Source: Euryarchaeota archaeon UBA438
Lineage (GTDB): Archaea; Thermoplasmatota; Poseidoniia; Poseidoniales; Thalassarchaeaceae
NCBI GenBank assembly: GCA_002504435.1
Contig: DAQP01000032.1
Coordinates: 1-23,518, forward strand
Length of the DNA stretch: 23,518 nt
Direction: 5' to 3'
Shown: piece by piece, positions 14,913 through 22,689 of the stretch
Layout: each line of letters begins with the position of its first letter
Numbering within the stretch: the first letter of the stretch is position 1
Translations under genes and position numbers: made by a program
The notes under the pieces: model-generated
Database searches by the model: none
Told to the model about the DNA's origin: nothing
The model's input: the letters and a program-made list of their open reading frames with translations, nothing else

Positions 14913-16037
14913 TCACTCCACTTGCTGGATAACTTCCTGGCTCGGTAGCTCGGTCTCGATTGAATCGCCACTCATCTCCTCTAGCAACTCAGTAAGCGGC
15001 GGGCTATTCTGAGCGCGATGGTAAATCTCCCTCAGAGTCTGGTCACCTATCTCAAGGTACACCCTTGTTGTCGCTATGCTGGAGTGGCCAAGAAGACGTT
15101 GGATGGTCACTAAGTCAGCGCCACGCTCCAGGAGGCCTGTAGCGAATGTGTGGCGAAGGGTGTGGGGACTGAGCCTAGATTTTGGAATATCAGAAGCCTC
15201 TGCAAGCTTGTCAATCAGTTTCTGGACCGATCTCGGATTCATCCTCCTCCCTCGGCTTGATAGCAACAACGCCCTTTCCTCCTGGCCCTCCGAGCTCAGC
15301 TTATTCCTAGATCTCCTTATTGGCATCCACGCCTCCACAGCTCTTACCGTGGCATCGGTGAAAAGTACGGTTCTATCTTTCTCCCCCTTTCCTCCTATCA
15401 CAAGAGCGGAGAGGTCCTCCAGATCCAGATCCTCTATATCCAGGCCACAAAGCTCCGACACCCTGAGCCCAGTGTCCAGAAGTATTGTCACCACCGGTGA
15501 GGACAACGGGTCTTCTGAGTTACCTGCCGCCTTTCTGAGCCTACTGAGTTCAGATCGCCCAAGTGTCCTGGGCAACGTCTTCCTCCGGGTGGGCCTCTGT
15601 ATCCAATCAGGAACAGTGTGCCCAAACCAGCCCAGAAGGTGTGAAATTGCCGCTATCCTAGCATTCAGTGAGGAGGGCCTCAGCTCGCCGAGGCCATTCA
15701 TCCACGCATCCATCCTCCCTCCATTCGGATTGGCAATAGCGTGGAAGTCCTCCACGTTGATTGATTGCATCTCGTCCCAGCTCCTTTCCTCTTCCCCCGG
15801 CAGGCAGGTAGTGCTGAACGTCTTGGCTGCAACCGTGTAAGCCCTGATCGTGTGAACGCTCTTTTTCTCCGTTCTCAGTTGTTGAATCCAGCACTCATAC
15901 CACGGCAGACTAGATAGTCTCTGGAGTCTAGAGGGAAGGCGGCTAAGGTACGAGTCATCCTGTGCTAGTTGTTCGGCTCTTCCAATAACGCCGGGCCAGG
16001 TATTGGTCCTCTGGCCATTCAACTCTCTTTCTACCAT
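14913..16037 (-). CDS. Tyrosine recombinase, XerC/XerD/XerA-like
   Basis: Site-specific recombinase of the lambda-integrase family. All catalytic residues are in place over 374 residues: R192 (DTGLRVSEL), K217 (GGKGEKDR), H292 and R295 (SPHTLRHTFAT), H318 (LLGHSS) and the nucleophile Y327 (TRVYLEI). A SAM-like core-binding domain precedes the catalytic part (about 45-145). It is longer than standard XerC/D (about 300) through a 40-residue N-terminal extension and a 40-residue acidic tail. The neighbours are core genes, no other phage or transposon genes are visible and no flanking attachment repeats are seen. A chromosomal XerA role in resolving dimers is therefore more likely than an integrase of a mobile element. 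The ATG at 16037 is preceded by GGCGAGG. Confidence 0.9.
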   Translation of the reverse strand: MVERELNGQRTNTWPGVIGRAEQLAQDDSYLSRLPSRLQRLSSLPWYECWIQQLRTEKKSVHTIRAYTVAAKTFSTTCLPGEEERSWDEMQSINVEDFHAIANPNGGRMDAWMNGLGELRPSSLNARIAAISHLLGWFGHTVPDWIQRPTRRKTLPRTLGRSELSRLRKAAGNSEDPLSSPVVTILLDTGLRVSELCGLDIEDLDLEDLSALVIGGKGEKDRTVLFTDATVRAVEAWMPIRRSRNKLSSEGQEERALLLSSRGRRMNPRSVQKLIDKLAEASDIPKSRLSPHTLRHTFATGLLERGADLVTIQRLLGHSSIATTRVYLEIGDQTLREIYHRAQNSPPLTELLEEMSGDSIETELPSQEVIQQVE

Positions 16038-16178
16038 GTTCCTCGCCTTTCATCCTCCAGAGGAGGTGCATCCCTGTCCCTAAGGACGAGTCCAAGTCAA
16101 CCACCGAGGTATTGAATGCTTCTCTCCCCGACCATTCTAGGCGGCTCGTTTGTTGGTCGATTGAAAAACGCCAGATTC

Positions 16179-17135
16179 CTAGTAGGCCTCTGATGTTCCC
16201 CCGTCGCCCGCTTCCTCTTCGACCGCCGACTCGGGGGAATTTTCCTGAGTCGTCATTCTCTCTCTGACCTGATTCAGATGCTGGACAATCTTGCTTGCCA
16301 CATTGACACCCGAGGCCGCTTCTATCCCCTCCAGCCCCGGGCTGGAGTTGACTTCGAGAACTAGGGCCCCTCTAGAAGACTCTAGGAGATCCACTCCCGC
16401 GATATCAAGCCCCATCGTTTCCGCGGCCCTGCAAGCGATTTCGGAATGCTTGTCTGGAATCTCGAGCTTCTCGACCTTGGCCCCGAGGTGGAAATTCGAG
16501 CGGAACTCGCTCCCTCTTGCCTTCCTCCTCATGGCAGCGACAACTTTCCCGCCGACCACGAACGCCCTCACATCCTGTCCATGGGACTCCTTGATGTACT
16601 CCTGAACGAGCGGACGCATGTTTCTCTCCAGCATCTGGTAAACCAACTGTCTAGCTTGCTGCTCCGTATGCGCTAGGAAGACGCCAGAACCGTGGGTTCC
16701 CTCTGTCACCTTGACTACACAAGGAGTCCCACCGACTCTGGAGATTGCCCTCCTGGTGTCCTGCCATGTACCTACGTGAGCTGTTATTGGGACCGGAATC
16801 CCCCTTTCGCTCATCATCTGGCACGCCAGCAGTTTGTCCCTGCTGCTTCTGATTCCATCGCCCTCGTTCAGGACGATGACCCCCATCCTCTCGAACGCCT
16901 GGACTATTGGGACCCCCCTCTCGGTGATGGAGTTGCCAATCCTGGGAATTACAGCATCACAATCTACAGGCCATCCCTTGTTGAACACCCTCACTCCGTC
17001 GTCGTCGACCACCGTGGTCAGCTTCAGCGGATCGAGTATCTGAACCGACCATCCAGCAGCCTCAGCTTCCTCGAACATTCTCTTGGTGCTGTACAGCTCG
17101 GGGCCCCTTGACAGTATCACTAGTCGGGGCTCCAT
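16179..17135 (-). CDS. RimK-like ATP-grasp amino-acid ligase
   Basis: ATP-grasp enzyme of the RimK group, which joins amino acids (often glutamate) to a protein or cofactor carboxylate through an acyl-phosphate. The 318 residues begin like bacterial RimK (VILSRGPELYSTKRM). They show the ATP-grasp core: DKLLACQMMSERGIPVP, VVKVTEGTHGSGVFLA, LVQEYIKES and the metal-binding LEVNSSPGLEGIE. The frame continues 18 codons upstream, but the ATG at 17135 matches the family N-terminus. A 30-residue acidic C-terminal tail is extra. Bacterial RimK glutamylates ribosomal protein bS6, which archaea lack, and other archaeal relatives act on F420, tetrahydromethanopterin or LysW. The substrate here is therefore open. 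It runs in the same direction as the recombinase gene, 141 bases upstream of it. Confidence 0.88.
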   Translation of the reverse strand: MEPRLVILSRGPELYSTKRMFEEAEAAGWSVQILDPLKLTTVVDDDGVRVFNKGWPVDCDAVIPRIGNSITERGVPIVQAFERMGVIVLNEGDGIRSSRDKLLACQMMSERGIPVPITAHVGTWQDTRRAISRVGGTPCVVKVTEGTHGSGVFLAHTEQQARQLVYQMLERNMRPLVQEYIKESHGQDVRAFVVGGKVVAAMRRKARGSEFRSNFHLGAKVEKLEIPDKHSEIACRAAETMGLDIAGVDLLESSRGALVLEVNSSPGLEGIEAASGVNVASKIVQHLNQVRERMTTQENSPESAVEEEAGDGGTSEAY

Positions 17136-17234
17136 GACCCCCGCCGACCACAAACCCTTCTTGAGCCTGTTGCTCTGTGGAATCCTCAATCAGGGCCGCT
17201 AGAGCCCTTTAGAGCGTTCAGAAAGGCGAAGGGG

Positions 17235-17241
17235 TTGAAAG
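17235..17241 (+). promoter_or_regulatory. Possible TTGAA-type promoter box for the SAP membrane protein
   Basis: TTGAAAG lies 36 bases before the ATG at 17271 and 27 before the GTG at 17262, close to the spacing of the better-matched boxes in this window. No ribosome-binding site is visible, which fits a short-leader or leaderless mRNA. Weak evidence. Confidence 0.3.
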
Positions 17242-17270
17242 CCTCCTTATTCGGCTAGTAAGTGAGTCAG

Positions 17271-19460
17271 ATGCCAGAATGGGAGGTGCCAAGCCCCGAG
17301 GAACTATCCTCGATGAAGGTTGACGATCTCCGGGAGAGGTGCAGGGAACTCGGATTAACCGTCTCCGGAAAGAAGCAGGATCTGATTGACAGGCTCTTGG
17401 ATTCTGGCAATACCGGTGAATCAGAAGAACAGACTGTAATCGATGCCCAAGAGGCGACCCCGGAGGCCGATGTCAGCGATGCAGTAGACAAACTACTGGC
17501 CCGTTTCGAGGGAGGGGTCGAACCCGAGCCGGAGCAGGACGCCATCGAGGCAGAGGTCATGGAGGCCGAGGTAGTCGCCGAAGATGAGGAAGAGGAGGCA
17601 GTTGAGGAGGAGCCTACACCAGAGCCAGAACCTGAGCCTGATCCTTGGGCCTCCGCCCTGGTTGATGATGAGGAGCAAGAAACAACGGAGCCAGCAGATC
17701 AGGCATCGATGACAATTGTTCTGCCATCTTTCGATGTCTTCTTCGAGAACTGGAAGCCGATATCGGCAGTCCTAGTGGCAGTAATGCTTGCCGGCGTAGG
17801 GGCGTTCTATTTCTTCAGTGCGGACCCGTCATTCCAAGCTAGGCAGCTAAAGTACGGGGACGAGATGTCCTTCCAGATCAGTGAGGGGGAAATCAGCATA
17901 GTGGGGGACGAGATGATTTCCCTTCTCAGGGACGCAGCCTCGCCGAGTGCCCTCGATGAGATATGTGACGAATTGGCCATCACCATAGATCACGGGGATG
18001 GCGACATAGCGGTTAGGGAAGGAACCCTCAGTGACATTCAGCACGCTTCTGACTTAGATTTCGTGGGTGCCGTAAACTCCCCTGACGCATATGGCCGAGA
18101 TTTCCTGACAGCCGAGCAGTCAATCGATTATGATCTCAACATGGATCTCACATTCAGGACCGTGACCTCAAGCGGCGAATGTGGCGGCAAACTAAGCTCT
18201 CCAGATAACACCGCTGACATATCACTCAAGAGGTGGGTGGAGATAACCGGGAAGGAGGCAATCCGCTCGGATCTGTTGGTAGACTTCACAGACAACAACG
18301 GCGAGTCCTCCAATGTCCAGGCCATAATCTACGACTTAGAGGAGCTATCAGGGCTGAATGGAATATCACCCCTGATGCTCCCATTGACCCCTATCGAGCT
18401 GCATGATGTATTCGGGGACTCCGTCCTGACGGAAGGGAGTAGCTGGAATGACGACCCACAATGGAACTCGGACTGGAGGTGGACCGTTGGATCCGAGACA
18501 AAGTCGTCCTATGGCAACGTTTACCCGATTACAATGTGGAATCAGGACGTCAATGACTGCTTGGGCCACGCTACTATGGAGCTCAAAGTCAAGAGCAGCA
18601 GCCCCTGGCCAGTTGAGCAGACGATTGATATCCTAATCGACAAGAGCCTCGAGACTAGCAACTGTGGATTCATCGCAGGAACTCTTTCTTCGATGTCGCT
18701 GCCCGAGGGGACTATCAAGATCAAGATGAAGATTTCAGAGCAGTCCAGCAATAGTGGCTCCAAGGATGTTGAGTGGTATTCCATCTACGAAAGCAGGCCG
18801 GGCCCTGGGGAGGACAAGCCAAGCAGCTCATCACAGAGGCAATGGGTTTCCTCGATGCCAGACGAGTCCGTGAGCAGAAACTTCGACCTGGAGGAAGCCA
18901 TAGAGTGCACCCGGGTGAACCACTCAACTTCCGAGCTGGCAATTGCTCTGGACAGCACCGGATACATCTGGCAGGCATATTGGTCACAGCCAACCAGATC
19001 CCCCCAGTGGAACATGTCTTGGGTCAATGAGGACGATAGATCGGGGTGGGCCGTCGTCAGGCAGATAGGATCTGGATGTGACATTATTGACTATGGAACT
19101 CATCCATCAGGGACCTTCAGTTGGAACAGAGAGGCAGTCCCGGACACGCATACAATGTCCTTGTTGGAGCAGAGGCTTCTGGACGACCTGAGGTATGCGG
19201 AGTTGAATCCTTACCTGGAGGGGTCCCAAGGGTCCTGGCTTGTCGATGTGCAGATAGGATATCTCCTGACCTCTCCGGAAGAAGGCCTTCTTTCCGGCCT
19301 CCCAGATATTTTCGCTGATGGTAAAGTCACCATCCTCATCGACAGGAACTGGGGAAGCCCAGAAGATGGGGGGAGGGAACACAACCTCAGACTAGCCATG
19401 GACGCAGAGACCGGAAGGATGGCGGGCTGGGTCCACACCAACGGCCCATCCGCAGAGTGA
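17271..19460 (+). CDS. Membrane protein with N-terminal SAP DNA-binding domain and large ectodomain
   Basis: A 729-residue protein with three parts. Residues about 10-43 are a SAP domain, a helix-loop-helix DNA-binding motif (SMKVDDLRERCRELGLTVSG, then KKQDLIDRL). Residues 48-145 are a very acidic, Pro/Glu-rich linker. One membrane helix follows (about 163-183, ISAVLVAVMLAGVGAFYFF). The remaining 540 residues are Ser/Asp/Trp-rich with six scattered cysteines, and look like an extracellular beta-rich domain. I do not recognise that domain. Such an order would place a DNA-binding head in the cytoplasm, tethered to the membrane. A GTG at 17262 could add three residues. The ParA gene starts 70 bases after the stop on the same strand, so a joint role in positioning the chromosome is an inference from architecture and context. 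Confidence 0.85.
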   Translation: MPEWEVPSPEELSSMKVDDLRERCRELGLTVSGKKQDLIDRLLDSGNTGESEEQTVIDAQEATPEADVSDAVDKLLARFEGGVEPEPEQDAIEAEVMEAEVVAEDEEEEAVEEEPTPEPEPEPDPWASALVDDEEQETTEPADQASMTIVLPSFDVFFENWKPISAVLVAVMLAGVGAFYFFSADPSFQARQLKYGDEMSFQISEGEISIVGDEMISLLRDAASPSALDEICDELAITIDHGDGDIAVREGTLSDIQHASDLDFVGAVNSPDAYGRDFLTAEQSIDYDLNMDLTFRTVTSSGECGGKLSSPDNTADISLKRWVEITGKEAIRSDLLVDFTDNNGESSNVQAIIYDLEELSGLNGISPLMLPLTPIELHDVFGDSVLTEGSSWNDDPQWNSDWRWTVGSETKSSYGNVYPITMWNQDVNDCLGHATMELKVKSSSPWPVEQTIDILIDKSLETSNCGFIAGTLSSMSLPEGTIKIKMKISEQSSNSGSKDVEWYSIYESRPGPGEDKPSSSSQRQWVSSMPDESVSRNFDLEEAIECTRVNHSTSELAIALDSTGYIWQAYWSQPTRSPQWNMSWVNEDDRSGWAVVRQIGSGCDIIDYGTHPSGTFSWNREAVPDTHTMSLLEQRLLDDLRYAELNPYLEGSQGSWLVDVQIGYLLTSPEEGLLSGLPDIFADGKVTILIDRNWGSPEDGGREHNLRLAMDAETGRMAGWVHTNGPSAE

Positions 19461-19510
19461 CGCTTCTGGCATTATTGCCGCTCCATCTATCGGCACGTTG
19501 AACACCCTTC

Positions 19511-19529
19511 CGAGCGCCGAAGGCGCTCG
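19511..19529. repeat. Perfect hairpin/palindrome just before the parA ATG
   Basis: CGAGCGCC and GGCGCTCG form an 8-bp perfect stem with a GAA triloop, ending one base before the ATG at 19531. It could be an operator for autoregulation or a structure that limits translation. A stem of this size is not rare by chance in a window this long; the position is what makes it notable. Confidence 0.45.
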
Positions 19530-19530
19530 T

Positions 19531-20484
19531 ATGAACGCGGACGAAGAGGGAGGCAGCCTCCCCGAGGTCGAGAAGGCCCCCCTCGTTGTCGATGTCGAGT
19601 TTGTCGAGACAGAGGAGTCGCAAGACGCCCCCCTCCTCAACGCAGCGGAGCACGTAAGCACGACGAGGGCAAGTGGCCCAATGGAACTACCCCTGTCCCT
19701 TCCAACCCCTTCCGGAAGGGCGAGGGTCGTCACCGTGATCAACCAGAAGGGGGGAGTGGGCAAGACGACGTCAGTGATCAACGTGGCAGCCCAGATGGGC
19801 CTCAGGGGCCACAGGGTTCTGGTAGTGGATGCCGACTCTCAGGGGAACTGCGCTACGGGACTCGGAGTGGACAAGAGCAAGGTCAGAGCCACCACCAGGG
19901 ACCTCATCCTGAATCCCGAGACCGCTGTCAATGCGAGACACGCAACCGCTGTGGAGAACGTGCACATGATCGTGGGGGACAGGACCCTCGTCGGCCTAGA
20001 GCAAGAGATGCTCAGGCAGCTCGGCAGAGAGAGGAGGATGACCGAGGCTCTCGCCCCACTGCTGCCCCATTACGATCTGATAATGATCGACACTCCTCCA
20101 TCTCTGGGCCTGGTCACAATAAACGCCCTTGTCGCCAGCGACGGAATAGTAATCCCAGTCCAGACCGAGTACTTCGCTCTCGAGGGGCTGGCCCTCCTCT
20201 CGGGAACGATCAGGGAGGTCAGGGCCTTCCTCAACCCTGAGCTTGGGGTTGATGGCGTCCTAATGACCATGCACGCACCGACAAAACTCAACCAGCAGGT
20301 CGCCACAGAGCTCAGGGAGTCATTCCCGGAGCTGGTGATCGAGCCTGCAATACGCCGCAACATACGCCTTGCTGAGGCACCAAGCCATGGAATACCCATT
20401 CACCTCCACAAACCAACCAGCGCAGGCGGCCAGGACTACCAAGACATCACATCCGTACTAGAGAGACGTTGGAGACTGGGTTAG
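19531..20484 (+). CDS. parA: ParA/Soj-family chromosome partitioning ATPase
   Basis: Deviant Walker-A ATPase that forms ATP-dependent dimers on DNA and moves cargo such as chromosomes or plasmids. In 317 residues it has VINQKGGVGKTTS (signature Lys at about 73 and Walker Lys at about 78), VVDADSQGN and MIDTPPSLGLV, plus the C-terminal region of the family. A 60-residue acidic N-terminal extension is extra. The frame could begin at a TTG at 19498. That TTG lies in a TTGAACA element 33 bases before the ATG and looks more like a promoter box, so the ATG at 19531 is preferred. No ParB gene is beside it; the upstream neighbour is the SAP membrane protein. The transporter ATG follows its TAG with no gap. 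Confidence 0.9.
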   Translation: MNADEEGGSLPEVEKAPLVVDVEFVETEESQDAPLLNAAEHVSTTRASGPMELPLSLPTPSGRARVVTVINQKGGVGKTTSVINVAAQMGLRGHRVLVVDADSQGNCATGLGVDKSKVRATTRDLILNPETAVNARHATAVENVHMIVGDRTLVGLEQEMLRQLGRERRMTEALAPLLPHYDLIMIDTPPSLGLVTINALVASDGIVIPVQTEYFALEGLALLSGTIREVRAFLNPELGVDGVLMTMHAPTKLNQQVATELRESFPELVIEPAIRRNIRLAEAPSHGIPIHLHKPTSAGGQDYQDITSVLERRWRLG

Positions 20485-21384
20485 ATGGGAGAGCTGGCCT
20501 CCAGGGGGACAGGGCACGTCGCTCCAAACGACTCCCCGAGGATCGCCGTTCTCTGGATGATTTTCGGGAGCGTTTCTTTCGGTACGATGAATGCTCTGGT
20601 CAAGTGGGTCTCGGTCGAGGCCGACGTATGGATGGTCATCCTAATCCGCTCTGCCGTCATAGCCTTCGCAGTTGCCGGATACGCCGCAGCAAGGGGCCTG
20701 AGCCTCAGGGCTAATGACCCTTGGACGATGTTCCTGAGGTGTGCCGTGGGGCTTTTCGCGATGATCCTCTACTTCACCGCACTCTCTAGGATACCCATAG
20801 GTCAGGCAGTCACCCTACAGTACACCGCCCCGCTCTTCGTCGCTCTGCTCTCAGGCACCGTGATCCGGGAGAAGGTGTCCCCCTCTGTAGCGGGACTGGT
20901 GGTGTTCGCATTCGTGGGAATCGTCCTAATCGTGTCACCCGACCTAAGATCGGTAGAGCCAGACGCGCTTCTAGCACTCGGCTCTGGCCTGTTCGCTGCG
21001 CTCGCATACATCTACGTCAGGGAACTCAGGAAGACCGACTCCGCATCGAGCGTGGTCTTCTGGTTCGCAGCCTTCTCCGTGGCAGGAAGCCTATTCCAAG
21101 CCGCTCCGGACATCCCAGACCTATCTCTGGAGGCCGCTGCAGCACTTGTCGGAATAGGGGTGGGCGCTGGTTGCGGACAGGTGGGCATAACCATGGCTTA
21201 TCACCAGGCGAATGCCGCTTGGGTGAGCGCCTTCTCGTACCTCACGGTCATAGTGGCAACCTTCTACGGCTGGCTGATATTCGGGGAGACCCTTGGAGCC
21301 TCCGACTGGATCGGCGGAATTCTCATCGTGGGGTCAGGGATAGTCCTCATATTCGTCTCGCCGAGCTCTGACGAGGAGGAGTAG
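20485..21384 (+). CDS. EamA/DMT-superfamily transporter
   Basis: Integral membrane protein of 299 residues with about ten hydrophobic helices arranged as two five-helix EamA repeats. Typical features are ALSRIPIGQAVTLQYTAPLF in the first repeat and FGETLGASDWIGGILIVGSG near the end of the second. Family members export or import small metabolites such as amino acids or nucleotide-derived compounds; the substrate is not predictable. A 20-residue hydrophilic N-terminus precedes the first helix. The ATG directly follows the parA stop, so the two are probably co-transcribed and translationally coupled. The stop is one base from the stop of the convergent flavoprotein gene. Confidence 0.9.
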   Translation: MGELASRGTGHVAPNDSPRIAVLWMIFGSVSFGTMNALVKWVSVEADVWMVILIRSAVIAFAVAGYAAARGLSLRANDPWTMFLRCAVGLFAMILYFTALSRIPIGQAVTLQYTAPLFVALLSGTVIREKVSPSVAGLVVFAFVGIVLIVSPDLRSVEPDALLALGSGLFAALAYIYVRELRKTDSASSVVFWFAAFSVAGSLFQAAPDIPDLSLEAAAALVGIGVGAGCGQVGITMAYHQANAAWVSAFSYLTVIVATFYGWLIFGETLGASDWIGGILIVGSGIVLIFVSPSSDEEE

Positions 21385-21385
21385 G

Positions 21386-22060
21386 TCACTCCCTCCAGAC
21401 CAGCACGTCCTCTACGGCCTTCCTCTGTATGTCTGGAACCATGGCATCCTCGGCTGGGAAGCCCACCGGGAGGAGCAACATCGCGTGCTCGTGCTCCGGC
21501 CGCCCCAGTATGTCCCTCAGGAAGCCCATGGGCGAGGGCGTGTGAGTGAGGGTGACCAGACCCATGTTGTGTATCGCGGCAACGAAGAGGCCGGCGGCTA
21601 TACCGCACGACTCCTGGGAGTAGTACGTGGGAGCCATCTCACCCGAAGGGCGCTCCCTCTGAGAGTGTCTGAAGAGAACCACTACCCATGGAGCCTCTGT
21701 TATGTGCTCCTTGACGTGATCAGTCCCAAGGGGGTCTAGCACCTCCTTCCATGCATCCGGTATCCTGTCCTCGTAGAAGCGCCTCTCCTCATCCTCTGCG
21801 GCCTCCCTTATCTTCGACTTGAGGGCCTGATCGGATATCGCCACGAAGGTCCAGGGCTGGAGATGGGCTCCCGATGGAGCGGTGCTAGCAGTCCTCACTG
21901 CAGCCTCGATAAGCTCCCTGGGGACTGCCCTGTCGGAGAAATGGCGTGTCGTCCGCCTCCCATCCATCAGTTCGTAGAACGCCTCCGCGCTCTCATGCAT
22001 CTCTTCTATTGGGAGCTCTCGGAAAACAAGCCGGACGAACCCCTGCTCCCCCTCGCTCAT
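21386..22060 (-). CDS. Nitroreductase-fold flavoprotein, iodotyrosine deiodinase-like
   Basis: FMN-dependent enzyme of the nitroreductase superfamily. The 224 residues match the iodotyrosine deiodinase (IYD) branch better than BluB or general nitroreductases. The FMN-binding start is RRTTRHF (35-41), then TAPSGAHLQPWTFV, GLVTLTHTP, LGRPEHEHAMLLLPVGFP and VPDIQRK. The three IYD residues that close over the substrate (human E157, Y161, K182) have counterparts at the same spacing: E92, Y96 and K117. I therefore predict reductive dehalogenation of a halogenated tyrosine or similar phenol. No partner reductase is nearby. There is no membrane anchor, unlike vertebrate IYD, so it is soluble. ATG at 22060, nine bases after the stop of the secreted-protein gene upstream on the same strand. 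Confidence 0.88.
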   Translation of the reverse strand: MSEGEQGFVRLVFRELPIEEMHESAEAFYELMDGRRTTRHFSDRAVPRELIEAAVRTASTAPSGAHLQPWTFVAISDQALKSKIREAAEDEERRFYEDRIPDAWKEVLDPLGTDHVKEHITEAPWVVVLFRHSQRERPSGEMAPTYYSQESCGIAAGLFVAAIHNMGLVTLTHTPSPMGFLRDILGRPEHEHAMLLLPVGFPAEDAMVPDIQRKAVEDVLVWRE

Positions 22061-22068
22061 GGTACCGC

Positions 22069-22650
22069 TCAGTCGCGTCTGCCCATCAAGCCTGCCGTCG
22101 AAATTGCGAGAAGTGAGGCAGCGGCACCGAATCCGGGCAGCAGTCCCAACAGACTTCCACTTCCTTCCTCGGAGCTGCTCTCATCGATGCACTCCTGGTC
22201 CGAACCCCCCCAGGCCCCGTTGTCGTACCAGCAGTCGGACCACACCTTCCATCCGAACCCCGTGTCTGGGACGCTGGTCTTGTTGCCGTCCTCCCAGTTC
22301 ATCTCGATTCTCCAATTCACGTACGTGACGGTGTCATCTGGGACAATCGTCCCCTCCCAAGACATTCCCTCGTCATCAAGATCCATGGAATGGGTCTCTG
22401 GAGCGTAGCAGATACCGGAGTTGATGCAGATTTGAGTGATCCAACTAACGGTGGTACCGTTCCCCTTGGCTTCATCGCTCAACACAACGCTCAGCCCGAA
22501 ATCCTCCCCTGCAGATGCCTCACTGGGGTATACGATATCTTGGATGTCGGTGCCCTCGAGGGAGGTCTCCTCATTGACACCGCTCTCTCCTGCGCAGGTG
22601 ATCGGGACGGCCAAAATGAGGCATACGAGCAGAGGGACGACCACGCGCAT
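22069..22650 (-). CDS. Secreted protein with PGF-CTERM-like sorting tail
   Basis: Unnamed 193-residue exported protein. It has an N-terminal signal peptide (MRVVVPLLVCLILAVP, cleavage near residue 20) and a middle beta-sandwich-like domain (about 38-140) with aromatic strands, two N-glycosylation sequons (NGT, NKT) and four cysteines (C75, C81, C140, C154) that may form disulfides. An SSSEEGSGS linker follows. The C-terminus has LPGFG (171-175), a hydrophobic stretch and a terminal RRD, the tripartite form of PGF-CTERM tails that archaeosortase A cleaves and joins to lipid. It should thus sit anchored on the outer face of the membrane. No archaeosortase gene is in this window. The dehalogenase-like gene follows after eight bases, so they may form an operon. 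Confidence 0.85.
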   Translation of the reverse strand: MRVVVPLLVCLILAVPITCAGESGVNEETSLEGTDIQDIVYPSEASAGEDFGLSVVLSDEAKGNGTTVSWITQICINSGICYAPETHSMDLDDEGMSWEGTIVPDDTVTYVNWRIEMNWEDGNKTSVPDTGFGWKVWSDCWYDNGAWGGSDQECIDESSSEEGSGSLLGLLPGFGAAASLLAISTAGLMGRRD

Positions 22651-22689
22651 GCAGGCTCGTACGCACCACTACTCATGAAGGGTGAGGCA

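Noticed and set aside
15076..15840. 254-residue plus-strand frame
   Set aside because: Antisense to the tyrosine recombinase, which has every catalytic residue.
14913..16037. Integrated mobile element carrying the recombinase
   Set aside because: No transposase, phage or plasmid genes and no direct repeats flank it; the neighbours are ordinary cellular genes, and neither tRNA in the window is near it.
16054..16066. Small hairpin CCTCC-AGA-GGAGG upstream of the recombinase
   Set aside because: Only a 5-bp stem, explained by a purine-rich ribosome-binding-site-like stretch; too weak to call a regulator.
19461..21384. Plasmid-type parABS locus
   Set aside because: ParA is present but there is no ParB gene and no repeated parS-like sites; a transporter gene follows directly.
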